Shown: positions 11,401-23,550 of the stretch, one piece after another
Layout: every line of letters starts with the position of its first letter
Numbering within the stretch: position 1 is the stretch's first letter
The notes under the pieces: model-generated
Told to the model about the DNA's origin: nothing
What the model saw: the letters and a program-made list of their open reading frames with translations, nothing else
Databases searched by the model: none
Translations under genes and position numbers: made by a program
DNA from: Paramecium octaurelia
Taxonomy: Eukaryota; Ciliophora; Oligohymenophorea; Peniculida; Parameciidae
Direction of reading: 5' to 3'
Length of the DNA: 64,000 bases
Assembly (NCBI GenBank): GCA_905182995.1
Contig: CAJJDP010000098.1
Span: 311,069-375,068 of the forward strand

Positions 11401-14400
11401 ATGTACTACAACGATCAGTAGAAGTAGGATCAGCGAAGGGTTAATTTAGACTTGAATGAGAGTGCTTTAAGAACAGAAATAACTCCTGAGGGTGTGTTTC
11501 AACAATTTTATTCTTCGGAATTGGATCAAATAATTTAGTACTCATTAATAATAAAGCAGGAAGGAGTTCTAGAATCCAAAATATCTGTAAGAGATTTCAT
11601 TAGATGGAACAAAGTTTAAGTATTAGAATGAGCAATTTGATTATTCATTTCCACTTTAATCAAAGACGCTGTATTTTTAGCCGAAACTCAAGGACATATT
11701 TGAATTTGAAGTATTCCCTCATACAAGACCGAATCCAAAGTGTTTGGCAGTATAAAAAAATAAGATTGCAATAGCTTATGCAGAATTTTTATAAATATGG
11801 AATAAGAAGAAAGAGAAGGAGTATATACTTCCAATAGGTGAGATATCGTGCATGGATTTTAGTAAGGATGGTAATTTGTTAGTTTGTGGTTAAATTAAGA
11901 CCATTTTGTTGATCGATAGCAACAAAGGAATTCTGGTGTAAACATTTCCAAATATTCATATACAGAGAATAATAGTAATAAGGTGCATATGGAAAAACAA
12001 AGAGGAATAGTTTGTGACAACTTCGATAGACGCTTCTGGACAATCATTGTTGATCAATTTTACAAAGAGCATATTCAGTTATTCAATCGATGAATGGGAA
12101 TTGCTAGACACTATGTAATTTCCTACAGGATCAATGAAGTATATTTAAATGACTGAGAATCGTATCTTAATTGGAATCAATAGCATTTAATTTTTTTGGG
12201 TTGTTTATGTTGAAATCATGAGTACAAAGGAGATTACATTTAAATTAGTATATGAATTCAAGAATCCAAGGAAAGTGAGAGATTCTCAAATATTTAAAAC
12301 TTCTTGTGCCATAGGGAGAGGTCTGGTGAGAATCAAAGATCAATTGAGTAGGAGGTATGTGATGGCATTTGTTTGGGATAACAAATTACATCATTTGGTT
12401 TTGGAAAATGACAGATAAATTGAAATGGGTTCATCTATATTTCATAGATCCTAATACATCAACGTAGGAAGTTTAGTGTATGAATGTGACTTTTTGAAGG
12501 ATTCTCTTTATCTGTTGTACTCTGACAAAGGAATCATAATTATGAATACTCTGCATATTGATATGAATTAGTCAGAACAGCAGTTGAGTTCAATCAAGCA
12601 TTAATACTTCGATAATCCAGGTTACAGACCTACAGGATATTAATTCAGAAGGTGTAAGACATTAATGAAAAAAGTCACTTAGCAATATGTTAAATTGAAG
12701 TTATACAACGATCCAATTTGCAATTATAGTCAGCAATTTTCTCATTAGAATGCACTTTTTAATGATAGATGTGTTCAGAGTAGCATGGTTGGACAGGGAA
12801 AGATAGTAAAGTACTTGATTCAAGAGGAGGAGTGGTTGTATTGCATGAATTATGTGTTGAGTTTGTACTTGGGATTTAATGAATAATATAGTGAGTTCAT
12901 AGAATTGAATAAGGATGAGAGATATTCATTGATAAAACACAGTGTGGAAGATCTGTCATTGAAATATATAAAGATTTGTGTCCAATTAATCTAAACAAAT
13001 ATTTCAGCCATGCAGGATGCTAGTAAATATAAATTGTAAGAATTAAAGATGACTAATCAGATTATGTTATCAATATTGATCGAGTTTTTGTTGAAATGTG
13101 ATTCATACGATTTATTGTTTGAAAAGATCATGAATGATGTAAATCAGAGTCTGAGAGACAATCATCAGTTTTTCTTATATTGTTTATAACCCTTTTATTA
13201 GTAGAAGTTTGTTAAAAGGATACCTGTGAATATGTTAAATAAAATTATAGAGATTTACATGAACGAAAAGCGACTAGATTTGATTTAGATGATGATTTAA
13301 TCTTTGGATCATAAGATAATAAAGTCTGATCAATTAATCAAGATATGTCTGAAGTATGGATTGATGAAGAGTCTGGCAATCATTTGTTTTCAAGGAGATA
13401 TGGAATAATATTTGACTCCGATTTTGAAGATTTGGTCAGTCATTTTGACGATGATAGAGAAGTCACAGTTTGAGACTTGCATTTATTATGCCTGTAGAGC
13501 ATTGGCGATAATGAAAATGATCTTCATCAATAATGATGCTTTGGGTGATATGATGGAGGAGAAGAAACAGGTCGAGATAAAAAAGTAATTGGCGAATTGG
13601 TTGTTGAATGATTAGACGATAGAGAAGTTGATGACTCTGTAAACAATATCTACATTTGAGGTGTTGTTGAAGCTTTTGGAGTACCAAAAGAAATACGATA
13701 ATAGTAATTTCAGTAGAACGATGCTGATTATTAGCAAGGTGATAAGTGTGATACAGGCAGGAGAGAATGATTTTTAAAAGTCCTTCTAATAATTTCACAA
13801 ACAGGAGAGCTTCTTGGATGACTTGCAAATTCAATTTATTTTATTTTAAGTAAGGTACTTTATTAGTTTTGGGGGACATGGGTCAAGAATTGTGGAATAT
13901 TTAAGTTATATGTTAAAGAATCCGCAAGTATTTTGTTGGATTTACTTTACTGAATTAATTGATAGTATTAAGGATGATTAGAAAATGCAAGATGTAGTAT
14001 TACAGTGGTATTATAAAAAAGATATAATAGAATTTTTGAAATGTTAATATTTTATAAATATAGCAATTAAATTGGAGAAGGAAATATAAAGTGCAGTGTT
14101 GGGATTGAGTTACGAGGCTGATTTTACTACATTCTCGATGATTAGCATATATTTCGCAGAGAGAAAGAAGGAGTTCACGAGAGCTTTTAATTTCTTTTTG
14201 ACTTCGCAAAACAGATTTGTAAGGAGTCTGGTGTTTGATTGGGTGGAGATGAGAATGAAGGAATTGCAATAATCAGATCAAGATAATTTCAATCAAATGA
14301 GATCAGCCCTGATTTTGAAGATTAGTGATTTGATACAAATCGATTGGAATAAAACTAGGATCATATTCTCAAATTACAACAGTGAATCAGAGAAGGTGGT

Positions 14401-15851
14401 AATTGAGAAGTTATCCTAATTTCCAGAATTACAACTGCAATACATTGACAATGTTATTAAAAGAGAGAGAGAATTGGGTAATAAGGTAGATGCCAATTTC
14501 CTCATAATCAATATATAATTGTTGTGCCAATTGAATCCTGACAAAATAATTGAGGAAGTCTCATCGTATGATTATCCCTTAGAAGAGATATTGGAACCTT
14601 GCAAATAATATAAAATATTGCCAGCCCAAGCGTATATTTTAGAGAAAATGGGACGAATAGTGGAATCAGTTTCGATTTCTTGTTAAATACTACGGTAGAT
14701 TATACAAAAGCATAAAACTGAGTTGGATTAGAACTATAAATTATCAATGAGATTAGGTGGAGGATCAGACGAACATCATAAACTTGCCAATTTAAAAATA
14801 CTATTTCCGATGGGAAAGAAGAAAAAGAAGGATGGTTAGGATCAACAAGATATTAATATTATGAAACCGTTTGAAGATGCAAAGTTTGCTGCCACAAATG
14901 AGATAGTTAATCAGATCTAGAAAATTGTGAAGATTTGTAAGAATGATAAATTCGAAAAGAATGAAGAGAAATGGTATACTTTATTAGATCAACTAATTGA
15001 TATAAGAGACAATTTAATATTTGATAGTCCATCTTAGAACTTCATGAAGCATAGTATTTTCACTACTCAAATCTGTCACATCTTTGCAACAATTGCAGAA
15101 GTATCTAATTTGGGATCTCTTATTTATTAATTGTCAAACAGGTATAATAATTTAGATTTGGGACAATTGAAGAAGGCATTCCAGGAGATAATTCAAAATT
15201 ATCTGTACACTTAGCATTTGTAATCAAATGTGCAGTTCCTTTTAATGAATGATATTTACGAGAAATTAACTGTCTACATTCAGAAATCGAAGATTGGTAT
15301 TATAAGTAATAGGATTTGCTATAAGAACAAAACTGAGTAGAGTTTGGATGGGGATTGCAAAGTGAGTAATGATGATTTTGTAGTGTTTGAATGCAAACAT
15401 AATTATCATAAGAAGTGTGTAATGATGTATCAAGGAGTGGCATTTTGCAATTTGTGTTTCAAGGTAGACCAAACATACTCGTATAAATTGATGAATTCTA
15501 AGGTATTGGAAGGTGCAACCAATTTGGAATAGGATGATAATGAATTATTGAAAGAAGAGATAGAGAATGTGAACAAATTCAATAATTCTTCAAGTCAGCA
15601 GAACAGTGATGATGTGAAATTCATACCAAAAGTATCGGAAGAAACCATGGAGAAGAGAGTATGTTATTAATTTTATATAGAAAAAAAGAGTGAATAAACT
15701 TTATTACTTTGATAGAAAGAGGAATGACAATTATAATATCATGGAGGATACTAACAGGGACATTGATTATTGTAATAAACAGAATGAAATGAAAAGGAAG
15801 AAACAAGAGATGGAAGAGAAACAGTCGAAACTAAACAAAAAAAGAAAATGA
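11401..15851 (+). CDS. Vps8-like CORVET tethering subunit (1466 aa)
   Basis: Three exons; introns of 28 nt (11587-11614) and 22 nt (15659-15680) give one frame of 1466 aa. The first 450 or so residues are beta-rich with WD-like turns (ISCMDFSKDGNLLVCGQ, KTILLIDSNKGILV), fitting the N-terminal propeller. The long middle is a helical solenoid. Near residue 1300 lies a RING-like zinc site: FECKHNYHKKCV followed by FCNLCF. Its first Cys pair is spread out (ICYK...DGDC), so the finger is atypical. Length and order (propeller, solenoid, C-terminal RING) match Vps8, which tethers Rab5 endosomes. Vps41 and Vps18 share the layout but are shorter. The exact subunit should be checked by profile search. 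Confidence 0.68.
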
Positions 15852-15890
15852 ATTTATATAATTTCAATAAATGCATACTTTAAATATTAA

Positions 15891-16653
15891 ATGAAAATAT
15901 TGTCCAAAGGTTGTGAAATAGTGGCAGTCCAAAATGAGACTATACACTCAATCAAGAGTGAACACTATCTACAAAATGAGGATGTTGAATTGTACATATT
16001 TTAAGATGAAAGTGTCAAATCCATAGAATACATACATTACAAAGATATTCTCAAGAAAGGTAACCCTAATTACATTCTAGGAATCAAAAAAATCAGTGGA
16101 TCAGGAGGTTTAGAAATAGTTATTACGAATTGCATCGATCCCAACCCAATAATTATGGAATAAAATGACTAAGAATTTAATTGCCAAGCAGTTAGAAAAT
16201 GGTTAAACTTTAAGTCATAGAATTAGTTTCATTAATTCAATTAACTCTACAGAACCCTTAAAGATGTATGATCTCCCTACCATCACTTAGCTCTAAAATG
16301 CATAAACTACAGCCATTCGAGTCAAATAACATGATACACTAGGTGTCCTTCACAGTTGCGTGGATCTCTCACGCCTTACTGATAGGAATGACAGTCTCAA
16401 AGAATTAGAATAGTAGTATGTCTAAGGTCAAATGAAATGGGCATAAATTGATATGGAAAATGCTGAACTGGCCACTAAAATTCAGTAATTGCAACATGAA
16501 TTGTAACAAAGAAAGCAAGAAATCAATAAACTTAAATTCTAATATGATAATAATGCTTATTAATTAATACAATCCAAACAATAGTTAGAAGACGTCATGA
16601 ATTAGCCTCTTGAAATAATGGATTCCTAAATTTTAGCAATACTTGGATTATGA
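15891..16653 (+). CDS. coiled-coil protein, 245 aa
   Basis: Two exons joined across a 25-nt intron (16266-16290). It starts 39 bp after the Vps8-like stop. The first 115 residues are a globular mix with no recognised domain; the second half begins with a conserved-looking stretch (VKQHDTLGVLHSCVDLSRL) and then becomes a Gln-, Glu- and Lys-rich heptad region of about 90 residues, almost certainly a coiled coil. No signal peptide, TM segment or catalytic motif is visible. Inference: structural or scaffold protein. Confidence 0.65.
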
Positions 16654-17355
16654 AAAATTATATATAATTATAATTATAACTAAAGAATGAAAAGAATGCA
16701 ACTATAATGATACCTTTTAAAATCAGAAAAGTTATAATCCTTTTCCAAAATTTGGATGGCTCAAACTAAAATTCTGTCTATTTTCTTGTTCTTATATCCC
16801 AAAATAGTTACTATTTGAAACTATTATAAATTTTGAACATATTAGACTAGCCAGCACACTAATTTAATTAATATTGAATTTATTTTAATTACGCTAAACC
16901 TTTAAGATAAACTGTTTATTCGCCTTCTAAATTAAATTATGTGAAAAGTGCAATTAATTTAATATTACAAATTAAATTCTAATAATAATTATTAATCTTT
17001 TTAGTAAAGCACTTATCATTCGATTTTTAACAAATCAAATCCAAATAACCAGCTATTACAATTATATTTTTATTGGATCACATATTTTAAAGATTCCTGA
17101 TGATGTCAATTTTTTATACCAAACTGTGAATTTATGCACCCTAATATAAATCTTATGAGAATGCTTAGTAAGGAATATAATTAAGCATTTCGATTAATTT
17201 TGGGTAGAATATCCACTCTAATTATTAAAATGTGGGAGTAAATCTTTGAATTAGATAATTTATTATTAATTTAATTATATCCACTACTTTGGATGATAAG
17301 ATATATTTATTGATTATAAGTTTAGAATATTTAAATAATTTTAAGAAATCTGAAA
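16654..17355. other. intergenic, about 700 bp
   Basis: AT-rich sequence between two plus-strand genes. Short open frames exist in both directions, as expected where only TGA stops translation, but none is long, shows protein-like composition or has an intron pattern. No tRNA-like or repeat structure was seen. Confidence 0.5.
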
Positions 17356-17565
17356 ATGGGGTGTCAAAGCACAAAATTAAAAAAGCATCCGCCTTTCATT
17401 AATACCAGCCCTGAATTGATGAATGAATGCACCATCAGCTGGAGTAAAAAATTCACAAAATCTAAGACTAATTTCGATACAAAGTAAGAGAAGCAGATTT
17501 ATTGTCTTGAGAAAAATCCAATACTTTTAAGAAGACAAATACGAAAGCCTCTGTCTATAGGATGA
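17356..17565 (+). CDS. small protein with dual-acylation N-terminus (69 aa)
   Basis: A short intronless frame from ATG to TGA. The N-terminus is MGCQSTKLKK: Gly2 is placed for N-myristoylation and Cys3 for palmitoylation, followed by basic residues, a classic membrane-targeting signal. The remainder is basic and polar with no domain (ELMNECTISWSKKF, IRKPLSIG). Small proteins with MGC starts are common peripheral membrane proteins in ciliates. The frame is short, so chance cannot be excluded; the acylation motif at the very start is the main support. Confidence 0.5.
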
Positions 17566-17952
17566 TTATTTTATAATTATATTCTTTCTTTGATAAATCC
17601 ATTGAAATTTACTGTTTCATTTTTGTCTTCTCAACACTTAAAAACCAGCACTTCTAGAATACTCACAATTCTACCATGTTCTTAAAGTGATATGTGAAAA
17701 CTGGTATTGACTCTTTTAACTGTATTTTATAAAACCTTGTATACATTGATTACGCTCTTTGTTGTTATTAGTACTTTGAAAATTGGAAGTGGGATTTCTT
17801 ATTAATATTGGCAGTTTAATTGTAGATACATTATAACTCTTCGTAGTTAGAACAAAGGATTAAGAGAGAGAGAAGACAAAGTGGATAATCAAAAGGTTTT
17901 GAGATTTATTTTCTATATAACTAATATTATAGATATAAAAATTAATTACGAC
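17566..17952. other. intergenic, about 390 bp
   Basis: AT-rich stretch between the small acylated protein and a long coiled-coil gene. Nothing recognisable was seen. Confidence 0.5.
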
Positions 17953-20004
17953 ATGTTTGATAGTTAAAATAGTACTTCGGCAAAACTGACAGAACAAATC
18001 AAATAGCAATAAAGTTATAAGATCAGAGAGTTTGAATGGTTTGAAGTGGAGACCAAAATTAGATTGTTCGTTTAGAAATTAATGGAACCAACTTTAAAAT
18101 AAATGCATGAAGATCGAATGATCGTGGATGAGTTACAATAAAATCTAAAGACCAATAACAAGGAGGTTACGTATTTAAGAGACATCGTCCTAAATCAGGG
18201 AGCTGGCATACCCATCTTTGAGGAGTTCAAATAAAGATTCTTAGATTTAGAAATGAAACTAGATCAATAAAAGCGAGAATCGATTGATTAATTTGGCAAC
18301 TTCAAACAATGTCTTGATAGCACTGATAATGAGATTTAAAAATTTTTATAGTCTGTTAGAACTCTTGAGTATTTCAAAATCAAACTAGAATAAGATCTTC
18401 AGGATATTCAAATAAAAAATGATAATTTCAAATCAAGTGTTGAATAAATCATTAAGCAATTGTCTTCAGACTTAACAGAAAGTACAAAAAATTGGAAACT
18501 CACTGCTATTGAAATTGAACAATCATTTGGCAAAGTTGATAATAAACATTCCGATCTAATCAATATAGTTAAACAAGAATAAGTTAAATTAAAACAGATC
18601 TAGGATTCCATTCTAGAGATCAATAAAAAATAAACCCAAAACATGAACACTTTCGAAGTGATAGACACACGATTAATTAAAGCAGATGTGTAGATTACAA
18701 CGTTGAAAAAACAAATTCTAGAAGTAGACCAATTGATCAACAAAAATAAATAAGTCTAAATGTTTCTTATCTATTATTTGCCTATGTATATGCAAGCACA
18801 GATCAGCGATTCGTTATTCACTTGTTTGCCATTAAAGCTGTTTTACAAATTTGCTTAATTCGAAAAACAGAAATTTGATTATTTAGACAAATAATTATTA
18901 GAGTATAGTGGCGATCCGAATATTCAAATACTTATAGATGAGTACAGCAAAACATTGGCAGAAGTCATGAAGAGGAACTCAAGAATCAGTCAAATGATAT
19001 TTATGAATTAGAAAAAAGAATAAAAGGACTCACATTCTTCAGATTCTGATATAGATAGCGATAATAGAAGTTAAAGAACAAACGTTCAAAATAGTATCTA
19101 AATTAGATAGGATTCCACAAACAATCATAGAAAAGAGAGTATCTATTCTAAGGATGTCATCCAATAGTAAGCCATCATGCAACAATAGAAAAAAAACTCT
19201 GGTTAATCCAATAATTCCAATCTAATATATTACGAAGATCAAATCAAATAAATAAAAGACTAATTTTAATCCGAAATTGAGGAACTAAAATAATTCAATA
19301 TTTATGTCAAAAAACAACTAGTCTAAAGTCAGAAGGAAACTAACGATTAAATATCCCTTAATATCTCACAATGCCAAAGTAACAATTAAAAACTACTAAA
19401 TTCTACTACTAATTAAATTAAAAATTTAGAAGAAAACCTTAAGAAAGCATTAAGCCAAGACAACTCAAATCCAAATGACCTCGTCTTTGAGCAAGTCAAA
19501 TAATTTAAAAAAACCTTATAAACAATACTTCATTTCTTAGTCCTTATAACACATTTGTTAATTCAGGACGAGATTGACAGATAAGGGATTTAACTTATGG
19601 GAGCGAAGGACACTTAAATTGATGGAGGACTTGTTTATACTGGCTAAAATAAGAAAGGACCATCCATATAACTAAATGGTGAATGCCTTTCTTGTTCAGG
19701 CCAATCTATTTAATTATTGCAATGCTTTAAATTAGCGTGCTTAGCGTATCACCCATCTGATATATTGGTTGATGGAAAGTCATTTAAAAGAGATTAATTA
19801 TTAGAAATGTGCACTACTTTATTGAGATAGGCTAAATAAGAATTTTTAGATTAAGAGCAGAACACATCATAGCCTAATACTTAGCCTACAGCCTCTAGAT
19901 AACGAAGCTCCTCAATTCCTATATCACCTGGTCGACTTAATTCGAATTTTAAATTTAATAAAACTAGAAAATTAGCCCCAATGACCAACATATAAAATTT
20001 GTGA
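17953..20004 (+). CDS. long coiled-coil protein, 683 aa
   Basis: A single uninterrupted frame of 684 codons with very many TAA/TAG Gln codons and no TGA, strong evidence of real coding. Residues 1-270 form heptad-like Lys/Glu/Gln/Leu-rich helix. A more globular part follows (about 275-350, with MFLIYYLPMYMQAQ), then a Ser/Gln-rich linker and a second coiled-coil stretch. Near the C-terminus is a compact cysteine-containing motif, GECLSCSGQ followed by LACLAYHPSD and KRDQLLEM, which looks like a conserved small domain. The tail is Ser/Thr/Pro-rich. No enzyme motif. Inference: cytoskeletal or basal-body/cilium structural protein, unproven. Confidence 0.75.
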
Positions 20005-20521
20005 ATTTTACATTTTTTTAACTTGCCTTCTAATATAAATGGTTTTTTCATCAAATTATTAAATAACTCGATTTTACTTTGATTATTTTTATTACTGCTA
20101 GTTTTAACTTTTCAAGTTTTCCTAATTCACAATTTAGAATTTTCATTGAACGCAAGAATTTCTGTCCTAAACTGATTTTCAATATTTTTGAAGACTACAT
20201 TTATAAAATTTTATATTCATCAAATTTCTTCTAATTAGGAATATTTGCTATTACATACAATGAACCATGATATCTGAAAAAATTAACTAAATCAGGGGTA
20301 GACACAAATATATCTCATTAATTGCTTGATCAAAACCAAAGTTAAAGGTATCGAAACTTAAATAGGATACAGGGTTTATCTATATTAATATTAGGGGGTC
20401 TTAATCATTTTTAACTAGCATAAAGAATAAGAATTTAAGGTTGTGCAAATATCATAACTTGAATTATGTAAAAATAATATAAAATGTAAAAATTATATTG
20501 AATCATCTTTAAAATATTTAT
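20005..20521. other. intergenic, about 520 bp
   Basis: Between the stop of the coiled-coil gene and the stop of family copy B. AT-rich, with no coding-like frame, repeat or RNA signature seen. Confidence 0.5.
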
Positions 20522-21767
20522 TCATATCAAATCATTTATCAATTTTAGAATATTTATTGTAAATAATAGATTGACTTTTTCTTAAACATCTGATAGTATA
20601 AATTTTGATACTGCTGATAATTGATAAGTATTAAAATCTTGATTTTTAGGATTTATCCAATAAGTGTTCTAAAAATATTTAATGTATGGAGATTGAAATA
20701 TTGAACTTATAATTTCATCTTGAAGTTATTTAATGTCCTCTTGAGTAATGTCAAATTTATATTCCTTTTCTTTCTCTTTTAATTCTTATTGAATAAAAGT
20801 CAAGACTTATTTTTAAATTTAATCTTTCAACATCCTTTAATTTTTGTAAATTTCATCATGCTATTTTTAAGCCTTCTAGAAATAATCAAACTTAATTTTT
20901 GAGTAAGATTCCAAATGTTAACTCATCATAGGTATTGCTTCTGATAACAAATATTCAATAGTAACTTAACCATATTAACTTCCAAATGATAAAATTGATG
21001 TTAAATCTTCATTAACTTTCGGAATTGATTTTTGCCTCTTAGATCCAACATAATCATTACAATAATCATCAATATCCAAAAGTTAAAAACAGTTTTTCTT
21101 TATATCCTCTTAATAATTGAATTACTTCATTTTATCTTAAATACAAGTAATAATATTAATATTATTTGAATTTGACTAACATAAACCCATTATCGGTTTT
21201 ACTATTTGATCATATATTTCTTTCCTTTTGTTTTCATTAGTCCATTTTAATTAAATTGAATTAAAACAACGATTAAAGATAATTTATATTATTTCTTTAA
21301 CTTTAATAGATGCTTTTTATGCAGGGTATTTAGATTAATAAAATGGACATTAATATCCTGTAAAATGGATTGAATATTACAAATATTGATAAATAAGACT
21401 TGGATGTTAACTATTTTTACGTAAATGAAGCCAAATTCTAGTTAAATCAAGATAATCATGATCAATTCCTTGAGATTCAATCAAATTTGTTTAATACAAT
21501 AAAAGAAGCATTAGATGCAATAATTATCCTAAATGAATACGAACAAAGCCTGATTCCTATTAAAATAATCAAATGAATATCAAATACAATCCAAAATATC
21601 AAATCTCTTAATCGAATAAATTCTCTGCGATTTATTTTATAAGTGATTGAATTATTACTTTCATCTAAATTAACTTCTCCTATTGAGTCAAACTCTAAAA
21701 CCTTTTCTAATAATTCTTTGTTTTCATAACTATACACCTCTTCACAATCATAAAAAAGATTTATCAT
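20522..21767 (-). CDS. unrecognised protein family, copy B (404 aa)
   Basis: Close paralogue of copy A at 10033-11278. It has the same total length (1,246 bp) and a 31-nt intron at the same place (21557-21587), differing there by two bases. The protein is 404 aa with the same landmarks: CEEVYSYENKELLEK, DLIFWI, RIHLGQLL, FTGYQCPFY and a helical Gln-rich second half. The last 25 residues differ from A and instead resemble copy C (ILKLINDLI), so A and B have different 3' ends. Homology fades outside the coding region. No function is recognised. Confidence 0.77.
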
Positions 21768-22025
21768 CTATTATTATTTTTATTTCTATTATTTACTAAT
21801 ATTATAGGATTTCAATAATTAATTACGGAACTTTGAGCTAAGCATATTCTTAACTTTACCATTATATTAAAAAAGTAGAATTATCAAGTAATTTTTTGAA
21901 ATTTCTAACCAATATAAGGCTTGCAGATCACATAATTTGTTTTCAATAAATAAGTTAAATTCAGAAGTACTTTTTCCATTATTATTGAAAATATACTGTC
22001 ATGAATCTAAAATGATAAGCCTATT

Positions 22026-22274
22026 ATATTATAGTTATGAGAATCTAAAAGAATTGTAAGAAATTATAAAGGTTGATGGGATTGGAATAATGAATATTGA
22101 TGAAGATGAATAGATAATCGAATATTAGATTGATTGATCGAAATGTGTTAGATAAAGTGATCTCATATATATGATTGTAATCTCTATAATAATACATTAT
22201 TAGACTTAAAACTTTCTTAGATTTCATTTAGGATAACTCTTAGACTTATTCCAAAAATTATTAAAGAAAGTCAT
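22026..22274 (+). pseudogene. inverted 5' fragment of the A/B/C gene family (copy D)
   Basis: 249 bp matching the 5' part of copy C (24509-24757) in opposite orientation with only about five differences, roughly 98% identity. It covers the first exon, the small intron and the start of exon 2, then homology stops abruptly. One of the few changes turns an Arg codon (CGA) into TGA at about codon 45, and no downstream coding follows, so it cannot encode the family protein. It lies 2.2 kb from its source and forms an inverted repeat with it. Confidence 0.85.
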
Positions 22275-22739
22275 ATTACTCAAAATAAATATTACAGTAA
22301 AAAAAATTGTAAATTTCGTTGTTCACTTTTTAAATTGCGATTGGATAATACTTGCTCTCCATTTCACTATCAAATTTTGTTGATTCTCTAGAGAAATCAA
22401 ATTTAGTTTTTTATCTGCAATTTCTACTCAATAATAATTGGGAAATTGTTTGATAATGTGCTTCTCTAGATGGATTTATATAACTAAATCTTGAAATTAT
22501 AATGATATTATGAGAAAGTTAAGGTGTTATTAAGCGAATTACATTTTTGAGAAGTTCTATGAAGCAAATTTAGTAATTGCATTCCTAGCTGAAAATTTAC
22601 TTATATACAACAAAATTCCTGGCTCGTATTGTTGTTAGATTTGAGTATATTTTATATATTTACTTTCCTCACAAGCTCTTAAATAAATACATTATAATCA
22701 GTATTATATGGAGAGTTGATATGAGATTTTCTTCTGTAT
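22275..22739. other. intergenic, about 465 bp
   Basis: AT-rich sequence after the D fragment. No recognisable gene, and no continuation of the A/B/C family beyond the D breakpoint was seen. Confidence 0.5.
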
Positions 22740-23111
22740 TCATGAACGGACTATTTTTGACTCCTCTTTTTTCTTCTATTTTAATTTTTCTTCCATTCTC
22801 TCTTTTCTGAATTCATCAAGAATAAGCTTTCTGATAATTTTATTCAAATCCTCAATTATTATATTTTTAAAGTTTTTCATTGAGAATACTATTTTATAAA
22901 GTGAGATTAGCACACAACTGTAATTGATTATCCTTAGCCTTGAAGTTATTTTATATAATAACGAAATGCTCCTTCCTATTAATCTTCTGTTCTGTATTAA
23001 TAATAACGATAAATCTTGCTCATTCATCTCTTCCCTCAAGATCAAGATGAAAATTTTAATGATTTTTAAGATTTATTCTAGTTCAATTGACATGTAGGCC
23101 AAAGAGTGCAT
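22740..23111 (-). CDS. hypothetical helical protein, about 123 aa
   Basis: An intronless frame ending at TGA 22740-22742. Two in-frame starts are possible, 23111 (MHSLAYMSIELEQ) and 23093 (MSIELEQ). The product is rich in Ile, Leu, Lys and Arg, predicted almost all helical, and ends in a very basic tail (RKERMEEKLKQKKKEESK). The frame stays open upstream of the ATG with protein-like content (KTVVPFSGANKEQ), so this may be the remnant of a longer gene that lost its 5' end. No domain recognised. Confidence 0.4.
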
Positions 23112-23550
23112 TTATAAGGCTTTTAACGGTTATTCCTTATTGGCACCGCTGAAAGGTACTACTGTCTTTCATCTCATTAGACCAGCAATAAATTGAAAAC
23201 CCTTTTTAGCTGTAAAATACAAAAATTGAGAATAATGATAAAAATCTGAGTTAGCAAGAAATTAGAAAAAAACAATTATTACATTACCTAACTGTTAATA
23301 AATATTTTAAGATTTATCATCTAATATTATTTCTATGAAATTAGGATAAAATTTATAAGGATATGAGCATGTGAACAAAACTTAAAAGAATTTTTGTACA
23401 TTTTCTATTCTTCACAAAAACTAATAATATTCTCTAAATGATTATGTTTAACACTATTTTATAATTTTGATTTTGTCAATTAAAAATTTATCAATTTTAA
23501 TAATAAGAAGGAGTAGAAAGACAAACTATTCTTTATGACTATTAAAATAT
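23112..23550. other. intergenic, about 440 bp
   Basis: Between the stop of copy C and the helical hypothetical gene. AT-rich, with nothing recognised apart from a short coding-like stretch directly upstream of the hypothetical gene's ATG. Confidence 0.45.
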
